From Marinobacter panjinensis (lineage in GTDB: Bacteria > Pseudomonadota > Gammaproteobacteria > Pseudomonadales > Oleiphilaceae), in assembly GCF_005298175.1 (NCBI RefSeq), contig NZ_SZYH01000003.1:140049-204048 (forward strand): a stretch of DNA of 64,000 nucleotides, given 5' to 3'. The position numbers and the translations under genes are program-made. Under the pieces are notes generated by a model. The model ran no database searches, was not told the DNA's origin, and saw nothing but the letters and a program-made list of their open reading frames with translations. Each line of letters begins with the position of its first letter. Positions within the stretch are counted from its first letter, which is position 1. Below, piece after piece: positions 42,067 through 52,547 of this stretch.

Positions 42067-45000
42067 TCAGCTTTCGCGGTTCAGCTCGGCACTCAGGGCT
42101 TCTTCCACATCCGCTGCGGTTACGCCCTGCGCTTCCAGTTCACGCTTACGCTTGCGCTCTGCGTGGTAGGCGAGACCGGTACCAGCCGGAATCAGGCGAC
42201 CCACCACCACGTTTTCCTTCAGGCCGCGGAGGTAATCCCGCTTGCCGGTAACGGCGCCTTCGGTCAGAACCCGCGTGGTTTCCTGGAACGATGCCGCAGA
42301 AATGAAGGACTCTGTCGCCAGAGATGCCTTGGTGATACCCAGCAACAGACGATCGCACCTTGCGGGCTCCTTGTCGGCCGCTTCTGCTTTCTCGTTCTCT
42401 TCCATGAACTGAGTGATCTCAACCTGATCACCACCCAGCAGACTGGTATCGCCGGCGTCGGTAATCTCGACCTTGCGCAGCATCTGACGCACAATAACCT
42501 CGATGTGCTTGTCATTGATGACAACGCCTTGCAGGCGGTACACGTCCTGGATCTCGTTGGTAATGTACTTCGCCAACGCCACTACACCCAGCAGGCGCAG
42601 AATATCGTGCGGGTTAGACGGGCCATCAGAGATAACCTCACCCTTCTCGACTGTCTCACCCTCGAACACGTTCATCTGGCGATGCTTCGGGATCAGAACC
42701 TCATAGGGGTCGGCATCCTTCGGCGTAATGACCAGGCGCTTCTTGCCCTTGGTTTCCTTGCCGAATGAAACCACACCACTGACTTCCGCCAGGATCGAGG
42801 ATTCTTTCGGACGACGGGCTTCGAACAGGTCAGCAACCCGTGGCAGACCACCGGTAATATCCCGGGTCTTCGAGCTTGCCTGCGGAATACGTGCAACCAC
42901 ATCACCCAGTTCGACCCTGGCACCGTTGGCCATGGTCACCAGCGCATTGGCTGGCAGGAAGAAGATTGCCGTACCGCCACCTGGCAGCTCGACGTCATTA
43001 CCCTGCTCGTCGATCAGCTGAACGGCGGGACGGATGTCCTTGCCAGCCGCAGGACGCTCCTTGGGATCGATCACTTCCATCGTGGACAGACCGGTCAGCT
43101 CGTCTGTCTGGGTGCGGACGGTAATGCCCTGATCCATGTTGACGAACCGGACGGTACCTTCTGCCTCAGCAATGATCGGGTGAGTGTGCGGATCCCACTT
43201 GGCAACCGCGACGCCGGCTTCTACCGTGTCACCATGCTTGACCGACAGCACTGCGCCATAGGGAAGCTTGTACCACTCACGCTCACGGCCCTGCTCATCA
43301 GCAATCGCCAGCGCAGAGGAGCGGGAGATCACTACCAGCGTGCCGTCGCTCTTCTCGATGGACTTCAGATTGTGCAGGCGAACGGTGCCGCCGTGCTTGA
43401 CCTGGATATTGTCGACCGCGGAGGCCCGGCTCGCCGCACCACCAATGTGGAACGTACGCATGGTCAGCTGGGTACCAGGCTCACCGATGGATTGTGCCGC
43501 GATAACACCGACGGCCTCCCCAACGTTGACCTGATGGCCCCGCGCAAGGTCACGACCGTAGCACTTGGAACAGATGCCGTGGCGGGTCTCACAGGTAATC
43601 GCAGAGCGAACCCAGACCTCGTCCACACCAGCACGCTCAAGTGACTCAACCGCTTTCTCATCCAGCAATACGCCGGATTCAACAATGGCATTGTCCTTGT
43701 CGGTAGGCGTGAACGCAGCGCGTGCGGTGACACGGCCGAGCACACGATCACCCAGAGGTACAACCACGTCGCCGCCTTCGATGTGCGGCGTCATCAGCAG
43801 GCCTTCCTCGGTACCACAGTCTTCTTCGGTAACGACCAGATCCTGGGAAACATCCACGAGGCGGCGAGTCAGGTAACCTGAGTTCGCAGTCTTAAGCGCC
43901 GTATCCGCCAGACCCTTACGGGCACCGTGGGTGGAGATGAAGTACTGAAGTACGTTCAGACCTTCACGGAAATTCGCGGTGATCGGGGTTTCAATGATCG
44001 AGCCGTCCGGCTTGGCCATCAGACCACGCATACCAGCCAGCTGACGAATCTGGGCGGGGGAACCCCGTGCACCAGAGTCGGCCATCATATAAACGGAGTT
44101 GAACGACTCCTGCATCAGATCTTCGCCGTTCTCACCCTTCACAGGCTTGCCGTCAGGACCGATAACCTGTTCCTGGGACAGACGGTCCATCATCGCCTTG
44201 GACACTTTGTCGTTGGCGCGGGACCAGATATCGATAACCTTGTTGTACTTCTCGCCCTGGGTCAGCAGACCGGACGCGTACTGGGTTTCGATGTCCTTAA
44301 CTTCTTCCGATGCCGCATCTACCAGCTCGTACTTCTCTGGAGGGATCTCGAAGTCATTAAAGCCGATTGAAATCCCTGAAACCGTCGCGAAGTGATAGCC
44401 CATGTACATCAGCTGATCCGCAAAAATCACGGTGTCTTTCAGACCCGCATCGCGGTAACAGGTGTTGATCAGGTTGGAGATCGCCTTTTTGACCATCGGC
44501 TTGTTGACGATGTCGTAGGACAGGCCGTCAGGCACGATATCAAACAGCAGTGCACGGCCGACCGTGGTTTCCACGATCTTGAGCACTTCAATCTTCTCGC
44601 CGTTTTCGTCATAGGTCACTTCTTTAACGCGGACCTTGACCATGGCCTGAAGATCCACCTTGCCGGCGCCATAGGCGCGGTGCGCCTCTTTGACATCGGC
44701 AAACACCATGCCTTCACCAAGCGCACTCTTGCGGTCACGGGTCATGTAGTAAAGACCCAGTACCACGTCCTGAGACGGCACGATGATCGGCTCGCCGTTA
44801 GCCGGCGACAACACGTTGTTGGTGGACATCATCAACGCACGGGCTTCGAGCTGGGCTTCCAGGGTCAGCGGTACGTGGACCGCCATCTGGTCACCGTCGA
44901 AGTCGGCGTTGTAGGCCGCGCACACCAGCGGGTGCAGCTGGATCGCTTTACCTTCAATCAATACCGGCTCGAACGCCTGGATACCCAGACGGTGAAGCGT

Positions 45001-46281
45001 GGGTGCCCGGTTGAGCATGATCGGATGCTCGCGGATGACCTCGTCCAGGATATCCCAGACCACGCCTTCCTCGCGCTCGACCATTTTCTTGGCGGCCTTG
45101 ATAGTGGTCGCCAGACCACGGTGCTCCAGCTTGGAGAAAATAAACGGCTTGAACAGTTCCAGCGCCATCTTCTTGGGAAGACCGCACTGGTGCAGGCGCA
45201 GGTAGGGACCTACCACGATCACCGAACGACCGGAGTAATCCACTCGCTTACCGAGCAGGTTCTGACGGAAGCGACCCTGCTTACCCTTGATCATGTCTGC
45301 CAGGGACTTCAGCGGGCGCTTGTTGGTGCCGGTAATGGCGCGACCACGACGGCCGTTGTCCAGCAGTGCGTCCACGGCTTCCTGCAGCATCCGCTTCTCG
45401 TTACGCACAATGATATCCGGAGCATTGAGCTCCAGCAGGCGCTTGAGACGGTTGTTCCGGTTGATCACCCGACGGTACAGATCGTTCAGGTCGGAAGTGG
45501 CGAAACGGCCACCGTCCAACGGTACCAGCGGACGCAGATCCGGCGGCAGAACCGGCAGCACGGTCATGACCATGTCGCCCGGCTTGTTACCGGAGTACAG
45601 GAAGGCCTCGAGAATTTTCAGGCGCTTGCTGAATTTCTTGATCTTGGTTTCTGAGTTGGTCTGGGGAATCTCTTCCCGCAGGGCTTCAACCTCGGCCTGC
45701 AGATCAATACCTTCCAGCAGTTCCTGGACGGCTTCGGCACCCATGCGGGCGTCGAACTCGTCGCCGAACTCTTCCAGCGCTTCGTAGTACTGCTCGTCGT
45801 TCAGCAGCTGCCCTTTCTCAAGGGTCGTCATGCCCGGCTCGATAACAATGAACGATTCGAAATAAAGAACCCGTTCAATATCGCGCAGGGTCATGTCCAG
45901 CATCAGACCGATGCGGGACGGCAGTGATTTCAGGAACCAGATATGGGCGACCGGGCTGGCAAGCTCGATATGACCCATGCGCTCACGGCGCACACTGGCC
46001 AGTGCCACTTCAACACCACACTTCTCGCAGATGACACCACGGTGCTTGAGGCGCTTGTACTTGCCGCAAAGGCACTCGTAATCCTTGATCGGGCCGAAGA
46101 TCTTGGCACAGAAAAGACCGTCACGCTCAGGTTTGAACGTACGGTAGTTGATGGTCTCAGGCTTTTTGACCTCACCAAAAGACCATGAACGGATCATGTC
46201 AGGAGACGCCAGCCCAATACGGATGGCGTCAAATTCCTGCTTCTGGTTCTGGTTTTTGAGAAGATTCAGCAAATCTTTCAT
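42067..46281 (-). CDS. rpoC: RNA polymerase beta-prime subunit
   Basis: This 1404-residue subunit has the N-terminal zinc site Cys70, Cys72, Cys85 and Cys88 (ECLCG and ICEKCG), the catalytic NADFDGDQMAVH with three Asp that hold the active-site Mg, the bridge helix and trigger-loop region, and a second zinc set (CETRHGICSKCYGRD). It begins MKDLLNLLKNQNQ and starts 77 bases after rpoB. The length is the usual gammaproteobacterial one (1399-1407). Confidence 0.98.
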   Translation of the reverse strand: MKDLLNLLKNQNQKQEFDAIRIGLASPDMIRSWSFGEVKKPETINYRTFKPERDGLFCAKIFGPIKDYECLCGKYKRLKHRGVICEKCGVEVALASVRRERMGHIELASPVAHIWFLKSLPSRIGLMLDMTLRDIERVLYFESFIVIEPGMTTLEKGQLLNDEQYYEALEEFGDEFDARMGAEAVQELLEGIDLQAEVEALREEIPQTNSETKIKKFSKRLKILEAFLYSGNKPGDMVMTVLPVLPPDLRPLVPLDGGRFATSDLNDLYRRVINRNNRLKRLLELNAPDIIVRNEKRMLQEAVDALLDNGRRGRAITGTNKRPLKSLADMIKGKQGRFRQNLLGKRVDYSGRSVIVVGPYLRLHQCGLPKKMALELFKPFIFSKLEHRGLATTIKAAKKMVEREEGVVWDILDEVIREHPIMLNRAPTLHRLGIQAFEPVLIEGKAIQLHPLVCAAYNADFDGDQMAVHVPLTLEAQLEARALMMSTNNVLSPANGEPIIVPSQDVVLGLYYMTRDRKSALGEGMVFADVKEAHRAYGAGKVDLQAMVKVRVKEVTYDENGEKIEVLKIVETTVGRALLFDIVPDGLSYDIVNKPMVKKAISNLINTCYRDAGLKDTVIFADQLMYMGYHFATVSGISIGFNDFEIPPEKYELVDAASEEVKDIETQYASGLLTQGEKYNKVIDIWSRANDKVSKAMMDRLSQEQVIGPDGKPVKGENGEDLMQESFNSVYMMADSGARGSPAQIRQLAGMRGLMAKPDGSIIETPITANFREGLNVLQYFISTHGARKGLADTALKTANSGYLTRRLVDVSQDLVVTEEDCGTEEGLLMTPHIEGGDVVVPLGDRVLGRVTARAAFTPTDKDNAIVESGVLLDEKAVESLERAGVDEVWVRSAITCETRHGICSKCYGRDLARGHQVNVGEAVGVIAAQSIGEPGTQLTMRTFHIGGAASRASAVDNIQVKHGGTVRLHNLKSIEKSDGTLVVISRSSALAIADEQGREREWYKLPYGAVLSVKHGDTVEAGVAVAKWDPHTHPIIAEAEGTVRFVNMDQGITVRTQTDELTGLSTMEVIDPKERPAAGKDIRPAVQLIDEQGNDVELPGGGTAIFFLPANALVTMANGARVELGDVVARIPQASSKTRDITGGLPRVADLFEARRPKESSILAEVSGVVSFGKETKGKKRLVITPKDADPYEVLIPKHRQMNVFEGETVEKGEVISDGPSNPHDILRLLGVVALAKYITNEIQDVYRLQGVVINDKHIEVIVRQMLRKVEITDAGDTSLLGGDQVEITQFMEENEKAEAADKEPARCDRLLLGITKASLATESFISAASFQETTRVLTEGAVTGKRDYLRGLKENVVVGRLIPAGTGLAYHAERKRKRELEAQGVTAADVEEALSAELNRES

Positions 46282-46358
46282 CAGTAACAGCTCCGGATGG
46301 CGTTATTCTCGGGCGGGTACCGACCGGTACCCGCTCACGCTGCCAAAAACAATTCGGC

Positions 46359-49300
46359 TCAGTCGGATTCCAGCTCGATGTCGATACCCAGCGAGCGGAT
46401 TTCCTTGACCAGAACATTAAAGGACTCGGGCATGCCCGGCTCCATACGATGATCGCCATCGACAATGTTCTTGTACATCTTGGTCCGACCATTCACATCA
46501 TCAGACTTCACGGTAAGCATTTCCTGCAGCGTATACGCCGCACCGTAAGCCTCGAGGGCCCACACTTCCATCTCACCGAAGCGCTGACCACCGAACTGCG
46601 CCTTACCACCCAGCGGCTGCTGGGTAACCAGGCTGTACGAACCGGTGGAACGAGCGTGCATCTTGTCGTCGATCAGGTGGTTCAGCTTGAGGATATACAT
46701 GTAGCCAACCGTTACCGGACGGTCAAACTCGTCGCCGGTACGGCCGTCATACAGCACAGTCTGGCCAGTGGTACTAAGACCTGCCAGCTCAAGCATCCGC
46801 TTGACCTCCGCTTCCTTGGCACCGTCGAATACCGGCGTTGCCATGGGAACACCCGTGCGCAGGTTGTTGGCCAGCGCCAGGATCTCCTTGTCGCTCAGCG
46901 AATCCAGGTCAACCTGTGTGACCTCGTCCGAGTGGTTGTAGATCTCGTCCAGCAGGCTGCGGAGTTCAGCAATCTTGCGCTGCTCATCCAGCATCCGGCT
47001 GATGCGCTCACCCAGCCCCTTGGCGGCGGCACCCAGGTGAGTCTCAAGAACCTGACCCACGTTCATACGCGACGGAACACCCAGGGGGTTCAGCACGATA
47101 TCAACAGTATTGCCGTACTCGTCGTAAGGCATGTCCTCGATCGGCATGACCGCAGAGATAACACCTTTGTTACCATGACGGCCGGCCATCTTGTCACCCG
47201 GCTGAATCCGACGCTTGATCGCGAGGTACACCTTGACGATCTTGAGAACACCCGGAGCAAGATCATCGCCTTGCTGAAGCTTGCCTTTCTTGTCATCAAA
47301 GCGCGCTTCGTGATCCTTCTTGCGATCTTCCAGGCCCTGCTCGGATTTCTCCAGCAGCTCGTTCAAAGCCTCGTCTTTCATCCGCAGCTTGAACCAGTCG
47401 TCACGCGGCAGCTCTGCCAGGTATGACTCGTCAAGCTTGGCGCCTTTCTTGAGGCCCGGGCCGCTGATGACTTCCTGCCCTTTCAGGGCATTGGTCAGCC
47501 GCTCGAAGGTGGCACCTTCAACAATACGGTACTCGTCTTTCAGGTCCTTGCGGTACTCGTCCAGCTGCTCCTTCTCGATGGCCTGGGCACGCGTGTCCTT
47601 TTCGATGCCGTCACGGGTAAAGACCTGAACGTCAATAACCGTGCCACGGGTACCGGTAGGTACACGTGAGGACGTATCCTTAACGTCCGATGCCTTCTCA
47701 CCGAAGATGGCCCTCAGAAGCTTCTCCTCTGGCGTCAGCTGGGTTTCACCTTTCGGCGTCACCTTGCCTACCAGAATGTCACCTGCGCCCACTTCTGCGC
47801 CAATATAGACAATACCGGACTCGTCCAGCTTGGACAGCGCGCTTTCACCAACGTTCGGAATATCCGCAGTGATTTCTTCGCTACCCAGTTTGGTATCCCG
47901 GGCCACACAGGTCAGTTCCTGAATGTGGATGGTGGTCAGGCGATCTTCCTGGACCACTTTCTCGGAAATAAGGATGGAGTCCTCAAAGTTGTAACCGTTC
48001 CAGGGCATGAACGCGATACGCATATTCTGCCCCAGCGCCAGCTCACCCAGATCCACAGAAGGACCATCAGCCAGCACGTCGCCACGGGCAATTTCGTCGC
48101 CCTGATTGACGATGGAGCGCTGATTGATACAGGTGTTCTGGTTTGAGCGGGTGTACTTGGTGAGGTTATAGATATCCACACCAGCATCACCGGCTTCGGT
48201 CTCGTCGTCGTTGACTCGCACCACGATGCGTGCCGCGTCGACGCTTTCAATCACACCGCCACGACGGGCCGTCACACAAACACCGGAGTCCTGGGCCACG
48301 GTACGCTCAACACCGGTACCTACCAGAGGCACCTCTGAACGCAGGGTCGGAACAGCCTGGCGCTGCATGTTGGAACCCATCAATGCGCGGTTGGCGTCAT
48401 CGTGCTCAAGGAACGGAATCAATGACGCGGCCACCGAAACCACCTGGCGCGGAGACACGTCCATGAAATTGACGTTCTCCGGCGGCGTAACGGTAAACTC
48501 GTTCTGGTGACGAACGGTTACCAGCTCATCAGACAGACGCTTGTTCTCGTCCATTGCCGCACTGGCCTGGGCGATGATGAAGTTGCTCTCTTCAATGGCA
48601 GAGAGATAAACCACCTCATCGGTAACCAGACCGTCCACAACCTTCCGGTACGGGCTCTCAAGGAAACCGTAGGAGTTGGAGCGGGCGTAGGTAGCCAGCG
48701 AGTTGATCAGACCGATGTTCGGGCCTTCCGGTGTCTCGATAGGACACACACGCCCGTAATGGGTCGGGTGTACGTCACGAACCTCGAAACCGGCACGCTC
48801 GCGGGTCAGACCGCCAGGACCAAGAGCCGAAATACGGCGCTTGTGAGTCACTTCCGACAACGGATTGTTCTGATCCATGAACTGGGACAACTGGCTGGAG
48901 CCAAAGAACTCTTTCACCGCCGCCGCAACCGGCTTGGCGTTGATCAGGTCCTGAGGCATCAGGCCTTCGCTCTCCGCCAGGCTCAGACGCTCACGGACTG
49001 CGCGCTCAACACGCACCAGACCAACACGGAACTGGTTTTCCGCCATTTCGCCTACACAACGAACGCGACGGTTACCCAGGTTATCGATGTCATCGACATT
49101 GCCCTGGCCATTACGAATATCAATCAGCGTCTTGAGGACGTCGATGATGTCGTCGTGGGTCAGCGTGCCCTCACCGGTGCTTTCTTCACGGCGCAGACGA
49201 CGGTTCAGCTTCATCCGACCAACGGAGGACAGGTCATACCGCTCTTCCGAGAAGAACAGGTTATTGAACAGGTTCTCTGCCGATTCCTTGGTGGGCGGCT

Positions 49301-50435
49301 CGCCCGGGCGCATCATGCGATAGATCTCGACCAGCGCCTCAAGCGGCGTGCGGGTCGGGTCGATGCGCAGCGTGTCCGACATGAACGGACCACAATCCAG
49401 ATCGTTGGTGTACAGGGTTTCAATGTCTGTAACACCGGAATCCAGGATTTTGGTGACAATTTCTTCCGTCAGTTCAGTATTACACTCAACCAGAATCTCT
49501 CCGGACTTGGTATCAACCATGTCCTTCGACAATACACGGCCGTAGAGATACTCCGTCGGAACTTCCAGCTCGGTCAGGCCAGCCTTTTCAAGCTGTTTGA
49601 TGTGACGAGCGGTAATCCGGCGGCCTTCCTCGACAATGACCGCGCCTTTCTTGTCCTTGATATCGAACGTTGCGATATCACCGCGCAGGCGGCTGGGAAC
49701 CAGCTCCAGCTTGCAGACTTCGGGGCCGATACTGAATTTACTGGTATCGAAGAACATCTCCAGCATTTGCTCGGAGTTATACCCCAGAGCGCGCAGGAGA
49801 ATAGACGCAGGCAGCTTCCGGCGACGGTCAATACGGACGAACACCGAGTCCTTGGCATCGAACTCGAAGTCCAGCCAGGAACCACGGTAAGGAATGACCC
49901 GCGCCGAATACAGCAGCTTGCCTGACGAGTGGGTTTTGCCCTTGTCATGATCGAAGAACACACCCGGTGAACGGTGGAGCTGGGAAACGATAACCCGCTC
50001 GGTACCGTTGATAACGAAGGTACCGTTCTCGGTCATCAGGGGCATTTCGCCCATGTAGACTTCCTGCTCTTTGATATCCTTGATCGCCTTGTTGGACGAT
50101 TCCTTATCATAAATGATAAGTCTTACTTTAACCCGCAGCGGTGCTGCGTAGGTTACGCCCCTAAGCTGGCATTCCTTGACGTCAAATACCGGCTCGCCGA
50201 TGCGGTAACTCACGTATTCGAGTGCGGCGTTGCCAGAATAACTGACAATCGGGAATACGGATTTGAATGCTGCGTGGAGACCGGTTTCCCGACGATTTTC
50301 GGGTGCGGCTTCACTTTGGAGGAAGTCCCGGAACGAATCCAGCTGTATAGACAGCAGATAGGGGACATCCATCACGGACGGCAATTTACTAAAATCTTTG
50401 CGAATCCGCTTTTTCTCTGTATAGGAGTAAGTCAT
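46359..50435 (-). CDS. rpoB: RNA polymerase beta subunit
   Basis: This 1358-residue subunit begins MTYSYTEKKRIRKDFSKLPS. The rifampicin pocket is wild type in sequence (FFGSSQLSQFMDQNNPLSEV, THKRRISALGPGGL). The fork loop, flap and the C-terminal clamp block (GGKAQFGGQRFGEMEVWALE) are present. I chose the ATG at 50435 rather than the one two codons upstream, by comparison with the conserved M-x-Y-S-Y-T-E-K-K start. Confidence 0.98.
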   Translation of the reverse strand: MTYSYTEKKRIRKDFSKLPSVMDVPYLLSIQLDSFRDFLQSEAAPENRRETGLHAAFKSVFPIVSYSGNAALEYVSYRIGEPVFDVKECQLRGVTYAAPLRVKVRLIIYDKESSNKAIKDIKEQEVYMGEMPLMTENGTFVINGTERVIVSQLHRSPGVFFDHDKGKTHSSGKLLYSARVIPYRGSWLDFEFDAKDSVFVRIDRRRKLPASILLRALGYNSEQMLEMFFDTSKFSIGPEVCKLELVPSRLRGDIATFDIKDKKGAVIVEEGRRITARHIKQLEKAGLTELEVPTEYLYGRVLSKDMVDTKSGEILVECNTELTEEIVTKILDSGVTDIETLYTNDLDCGPFMSDTLRIDPTRTPLEALVEIYRMMRPGEPPTKESAENLFNNLFFSEERYDLSSVGRMKLNRRLRREESTGEGTLTHDDIIDVLKTLIDIRNGQGNVDDIDNLGNRRVRCVGEMAENQFRVGLVRVERAVRERLSLAESEGLMPQDLINAKPVAAAVKEFFGSSQLSQFMDQNNPLSEVTHKRRISALGPGGLTRERAGFEVRDVHPTHYGRVCPIETPEGPNIGLINSLATYARSNSYGFLESPYRKVVDGLVTDEVVYLSAIEESNFIIAQASAAMDENKRLSDELVTVRHQNEFTVTPPENVNFMDVSPRQVVSVAASLIPFLEHDDANRALMGSNMQRQAVPTLRSEVPLVGTGVERTVAQDSGVCVTARRGGVIESVDAARIVVRVNDDETEAGDAGVDIYNLTKYTRSNQNTCINQRSIVNQGDEIARGDVLADGPSVDLGELALGQNMRIAFMPWNGYNFEDSILISEKVVQEDRLTTIHIQELTCVARDTKLGSEEITADIPNVGESALSKLDESGIVYIGAEVGAGDILVGKVTPKGETQLTPEEKLLRAIFGEKASDVKDTSSRVPTGTRGTVIDVQVFTRDGIEKDTRAQAIEKEQLDEYRKDLKDEYRIVEGATFERLTNALKGQEVISGPGLKKGAKLDESYLAELPRDDWFKLRMKDEALNELLEKSEQGLEDRKKDHEARFDDKKGKLQQGDDLAPGVLKIVKVYLAIKRRIQPGDKMAGRHGNKGVISAVMPIEDMPYDEYGNTVDIVLNPLGVPSRMNVGQVLETHLGAAAKGLGERISRMLDEQRKIAELRSLLDEIYNHSDEVTQVDLDSLSDKEILALANNLRTGVPMATPVFDGAKEAEVKRMLELAGLSTTGQTVLYDGRTGDEFDRPVTVGYMYILKLNHLIDDKMHARSTGSYSLVTQQPLGGKAQFGGQRFGEMEVWALEAYGAAYTLQEMLTVKSDDVNGRTKMYKNIVDGDHRMEPGMPESFNVLVKEIRSLGIDIELESD

Positions 50436-50611
50436 CTGCATTCCCCAGCTTTAGACCTGATACCTGGTATCAAGAAGCAACCATTTTCATGCTTCGGGGC
50501 CGATTTGCTCGGCTTACTGCGCCGTCTTGAACAAGACTCTCGCTGTAGGTTATAGATTCTGACAGCACCACAAGATCGGCGTTCAGAGTCTATAGCGTAT
50601 ACAACAGAAAA

Positions 50612-50638
50612 AGGCCGGTGGCACACGGCCACCAGCCT
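50612..50638 (-). terminator. Attenuator between rplL and rpoB
   Basis: Arms at 50612-50622 (AGGC and GGTGGC) pair with 50628-50638 (GCCACC and GCCT) with a single mismatched position. On the minus strand the stem is followed by TTTTTCTG. It lies 40 bases after rplL and 170 before rpoB, the position of the partial terminator that in E. coli sets the ratio of L7/L12 to polymerase subunits. Confidence 0.85.
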
Positions 50639-50677
50639 GTCCATGCTTAACGCACGGTTTCGATCAACAGCCAACTC

Positions 50678-51052
50678 TTACTTAAGCTCAACAGAAGCGC
50701 CTGCTTCCTCAAGCTTCTTCTTGGCTGCGTCAGCGTCGTCTTTGCTAGCCGCTTCCTTGATAACGGAAGGAGCGCTGTCGACCATTTCCTTGGCTTCTTT
50801 CAGACCCAGGCCAGTCAGTTCACGAACGGCCTTGATTACGTTTACTTTCTTCTCACCAGGACCGGTAAGAACAACGTCAAATTCGGTCTGCTCTTCAACA
50901 GCTTCACCGGCAGCAGCAGCCGCAGGAGCAGCAGCTACGGCGGCAGCCGCAGATACACCGAATTTCTCTTCCATTGCTTCAACCAGCGCAACAACGTCCA
51001 TTACGCTCATTTCAGCAATTGCGTTCAAAATGTCTTCGTTAGACAGAGCCAT
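50678..51052 (-). CDS. rplL: 50S ribosomal protein L7/L12
   Basis: This 124-residue stalk protein has the N-terminal dimerisation helix pair (ALSNEDILNAIAEMSVMDVV), an Ala-rich hinge (AAAAVAAAPAAAAAGEA), and the factor-binding C-terminal domain (FDVVLTGPGEKKVNVIKAVR, GLGLKEAKEMVDSAPSVIKE). It recruits EF-Tu and EF-G. It follows rplJ by 39 bases. Confidence 0.98.
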   Translation of the reverse strand: MALSNEDILNAIAEMSVMDVVALVEAMEEKFGVSAAAAVAAAPAAAAAGEAVEEQTEFDVVLTGPGEKKVNVIKAVRELTGLGLKEAKEMVDSAPSVIKEAASKDDADAAKKKLEEAGASVELK

Positions 51053-51091
51053 GACTTTCTCCCAAAAATATAAAAATGGTGTTCAACAGAA

Positions 51092-51622
51092 TCAAGCAGC
51101 TTCTTGCTTCTGGTCTCGAACTGCCGCTACAGCACGGGTCACTTTGGTTGGTACTTCGTTCAGTGTCCGCGCCAGCTTGGTGATTGGTGCCTGTGTTACT
51201 GCGGCCAGCATCGTCAACGCCTCGTGGCGTGTCGGCAGCTTGGCAAGGCGATCGATCTGGTCTGCGCCCATCAGCTCACCGCCGACGGCCAGGCCCTTGA
51301 TCTCGAATGCCTCTTTCTCTTTGGCAAAATCCTTCAGCAGGCGTGCAGCCGCACCCGGATCTTCCATTGAGAACGCCAGAATTGTCGGGCCGACCAATGC
51401 CTCATCAATGCACTCGAACTCGGTACCGCGGATCGCGATCTTCGCCAGGTTGTTACGAACAACCTTCAGAAGAACGTTCTCGGCACGCGCTTTCGCTCGC
51501 AGAGCCGTCATGTCACCGGAAGTGACACCACGGTAGTCAGCCATAACAACAGACAGAGCACCACCGGCAGTCTCGTTGACTTCAGCGACGATCGCTTTCT
51601 TGTCTTCGAGTCTAATTGCCAC
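51092..51622 (-). CDS. rplJ: 50S ribosomal protein L10, GTG start
   Basis: This 176-residue protein forms the base of the L7/L12 stalk. Its N-terminus aligns with other L10 proteins only from the GTG codon at 51622 (reads AIRLEDKKAIVAEVNETAGG after the start), preceded by a strong GAGGAG ribosome-binding site 7 bases away. The longer ATG reading to 51721 would add 33 residues encoded in the structured leader and is rejected. It contains ARAENVLLKVVRNNLAKIAI. The C-terminus is slightly longer than in E. coli (165). Confidence 0.95.
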   Translation of the reverse strand: MAIRLEDKKAIVAEVNETAGGALSVVMADYRGVTSGDMTALRAKARAENVLLKVVRNNLAKIAIRGTEFECIDEALVGPTILAFSMEDPGAAARLLKDFAKEKEAFEIKGLAVGGELMGADQIDRLAKLPTRHEALTMLAAVTQAPITKLARTLNEVPTKVTRAVAAVRDQKQEAA

Positions 51623-51847
51623 TGGATTTCTCCTCGATTTCGCCGGGGATATCCCGGCAAACCCACATATACCCCTCGCGGGGCTCCCAACGGTGTTTGG
51701 GTTCAGAGAGAACGTCTTCACACCGTCTGCGCAGGCGTTGCTTTAACCCGTATAGTCGCTCTCTCAGAAGAAAGAGTGCTTCAGGGGCCTGCGGTCTTTG
51801 ACAGCCTTGGCTTCCGCCCAGACTACAAAGTAACTACCGCCAGATGC
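51623..51847 (-). promoter_or_regulatory. rplJL leader, candidate L10 binding region
   Basis: The 225-base spacer between rplA and rplJ is untranslated and rich in pairing. One clear element near the start codon pairs AACCCA (about 51708-51713) with TGGGTT (about 51657-51664), enclosing an inner CCCC/GGGG stem. In E. coli L10-L12 binds this leader to repress rplJL. Function by position; structure only partly checked. Confidence 0.5.
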
Positions 51848-52546
51848 TCAGACGTTCAGAGCACTCTGGTCGATAGTCAGACCAGGACCCATCGTCGACG
51901 ACAGGGTTACCTTCTTGAGGTAAACACCTTTCGAGGATGAGGGCTTGGCCTTTTTCAGGTCTGCGATCAGAGCTTCAATATTTTCCTTGATGTTCTGCGC
52001 AGAGAATTCCACGTTACCCATCGGAGCATGGATGATACCGTTCTTGTCTGTACGGTAACGAACCTGACCTGCCTTGGCGTTCTTTACGGCGGTCTCAACG
52101 TCCGGGGTAACAGTGCCGACTTTCGGGTTCGGCATCAGGCCGCGGGGACCAAGGATCTGGCCCAGCTGACCAACAACACGCATGGCGTCCGGAGTGGCGA
52201 TAACCACGTCGAAATCCATGTTGCCTTTTTTAACTTCTTCCGCCAGATCGTCCATACCGACGATGTCGGCACCGGCTGCAGTCGCCTTCTCAGCGTTGGC
52301 ACCCTGGGTGAAGACTGCTACACGAACCGTTTTACCAGTACCGTGAGGCAGAACCGTGCTGCTACGCACCACCTGGTCCGATTTACGGGCATCCACGCCG
52401 AGGTTGACGGCGACGTCTACAGATTCCTTGAACTTGACGGTCTCGCCCAGTTCAACCAGCAGTGATACTGCCTCGTCGACCGAATAGGCGCGGGCGGAAT
52501 CCACTTTTTCACGAATCAGTTTCTGACGCTTGCTAAGCTTTGCCAT
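51848..52546 (-). CDS. rplA: 50S ribosomal protein L1
   Basis: This 232-residue protein begins MAKLSKRQKLIREKVDSARA and has the L1 signature ILGPRGLMPNPKVGTVT and FSAQNIKENIEALIADLKKA with SSTMGPGLTID at the end. L1 forms the mobile stalk at the E site and in E. coli represses rplKA translation. It is one base after rplK. Confidence 0.98.
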   Translation of the reverse strand: MAKLSKRQKLIREKVDSARAYSVDEAVSLLVELGETVKFKESVDVAVNLGVDARKSDQVVRSSTVLPHGTGKTVRVAVFTQGANAEKATAAGADIVGMDDLAEEVKKGNMDFDVVIATPDAMRVVGQLGQILGPRGLMPNPKVGTVTPDVETAVKNAKAGQVRYRTDKNGIIHAPMGNVEFSAQNIKENIEALIADLKKAKPSSSKGVYLKKVTLSSTMGPGLTIDQSALNV

Positions 52547-52547
52547 G

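Noticed and set aside
44392..45654. Plus-strand open frame of 420 codons antisense to rpoC
   Set aside because: It lies wholly within rpoC, has no recognisable family, and is explained by the codon bias of a GC-rich gene read backwards.
48507..49925. Plus-strand open frame of 472 codons antisense to rpoB
   Set aside because: Shadow of rpoB; the protein sequence is low in hydrophobic structure and has no recognisable motif or ribosome-binding site.
51623..51721. N-terminal extension of L10 by 33 codons to an ATG
   Set aside because: It is not conserved and falls within the structured leader; the GTG at 51622 has the ribosome-binding site.
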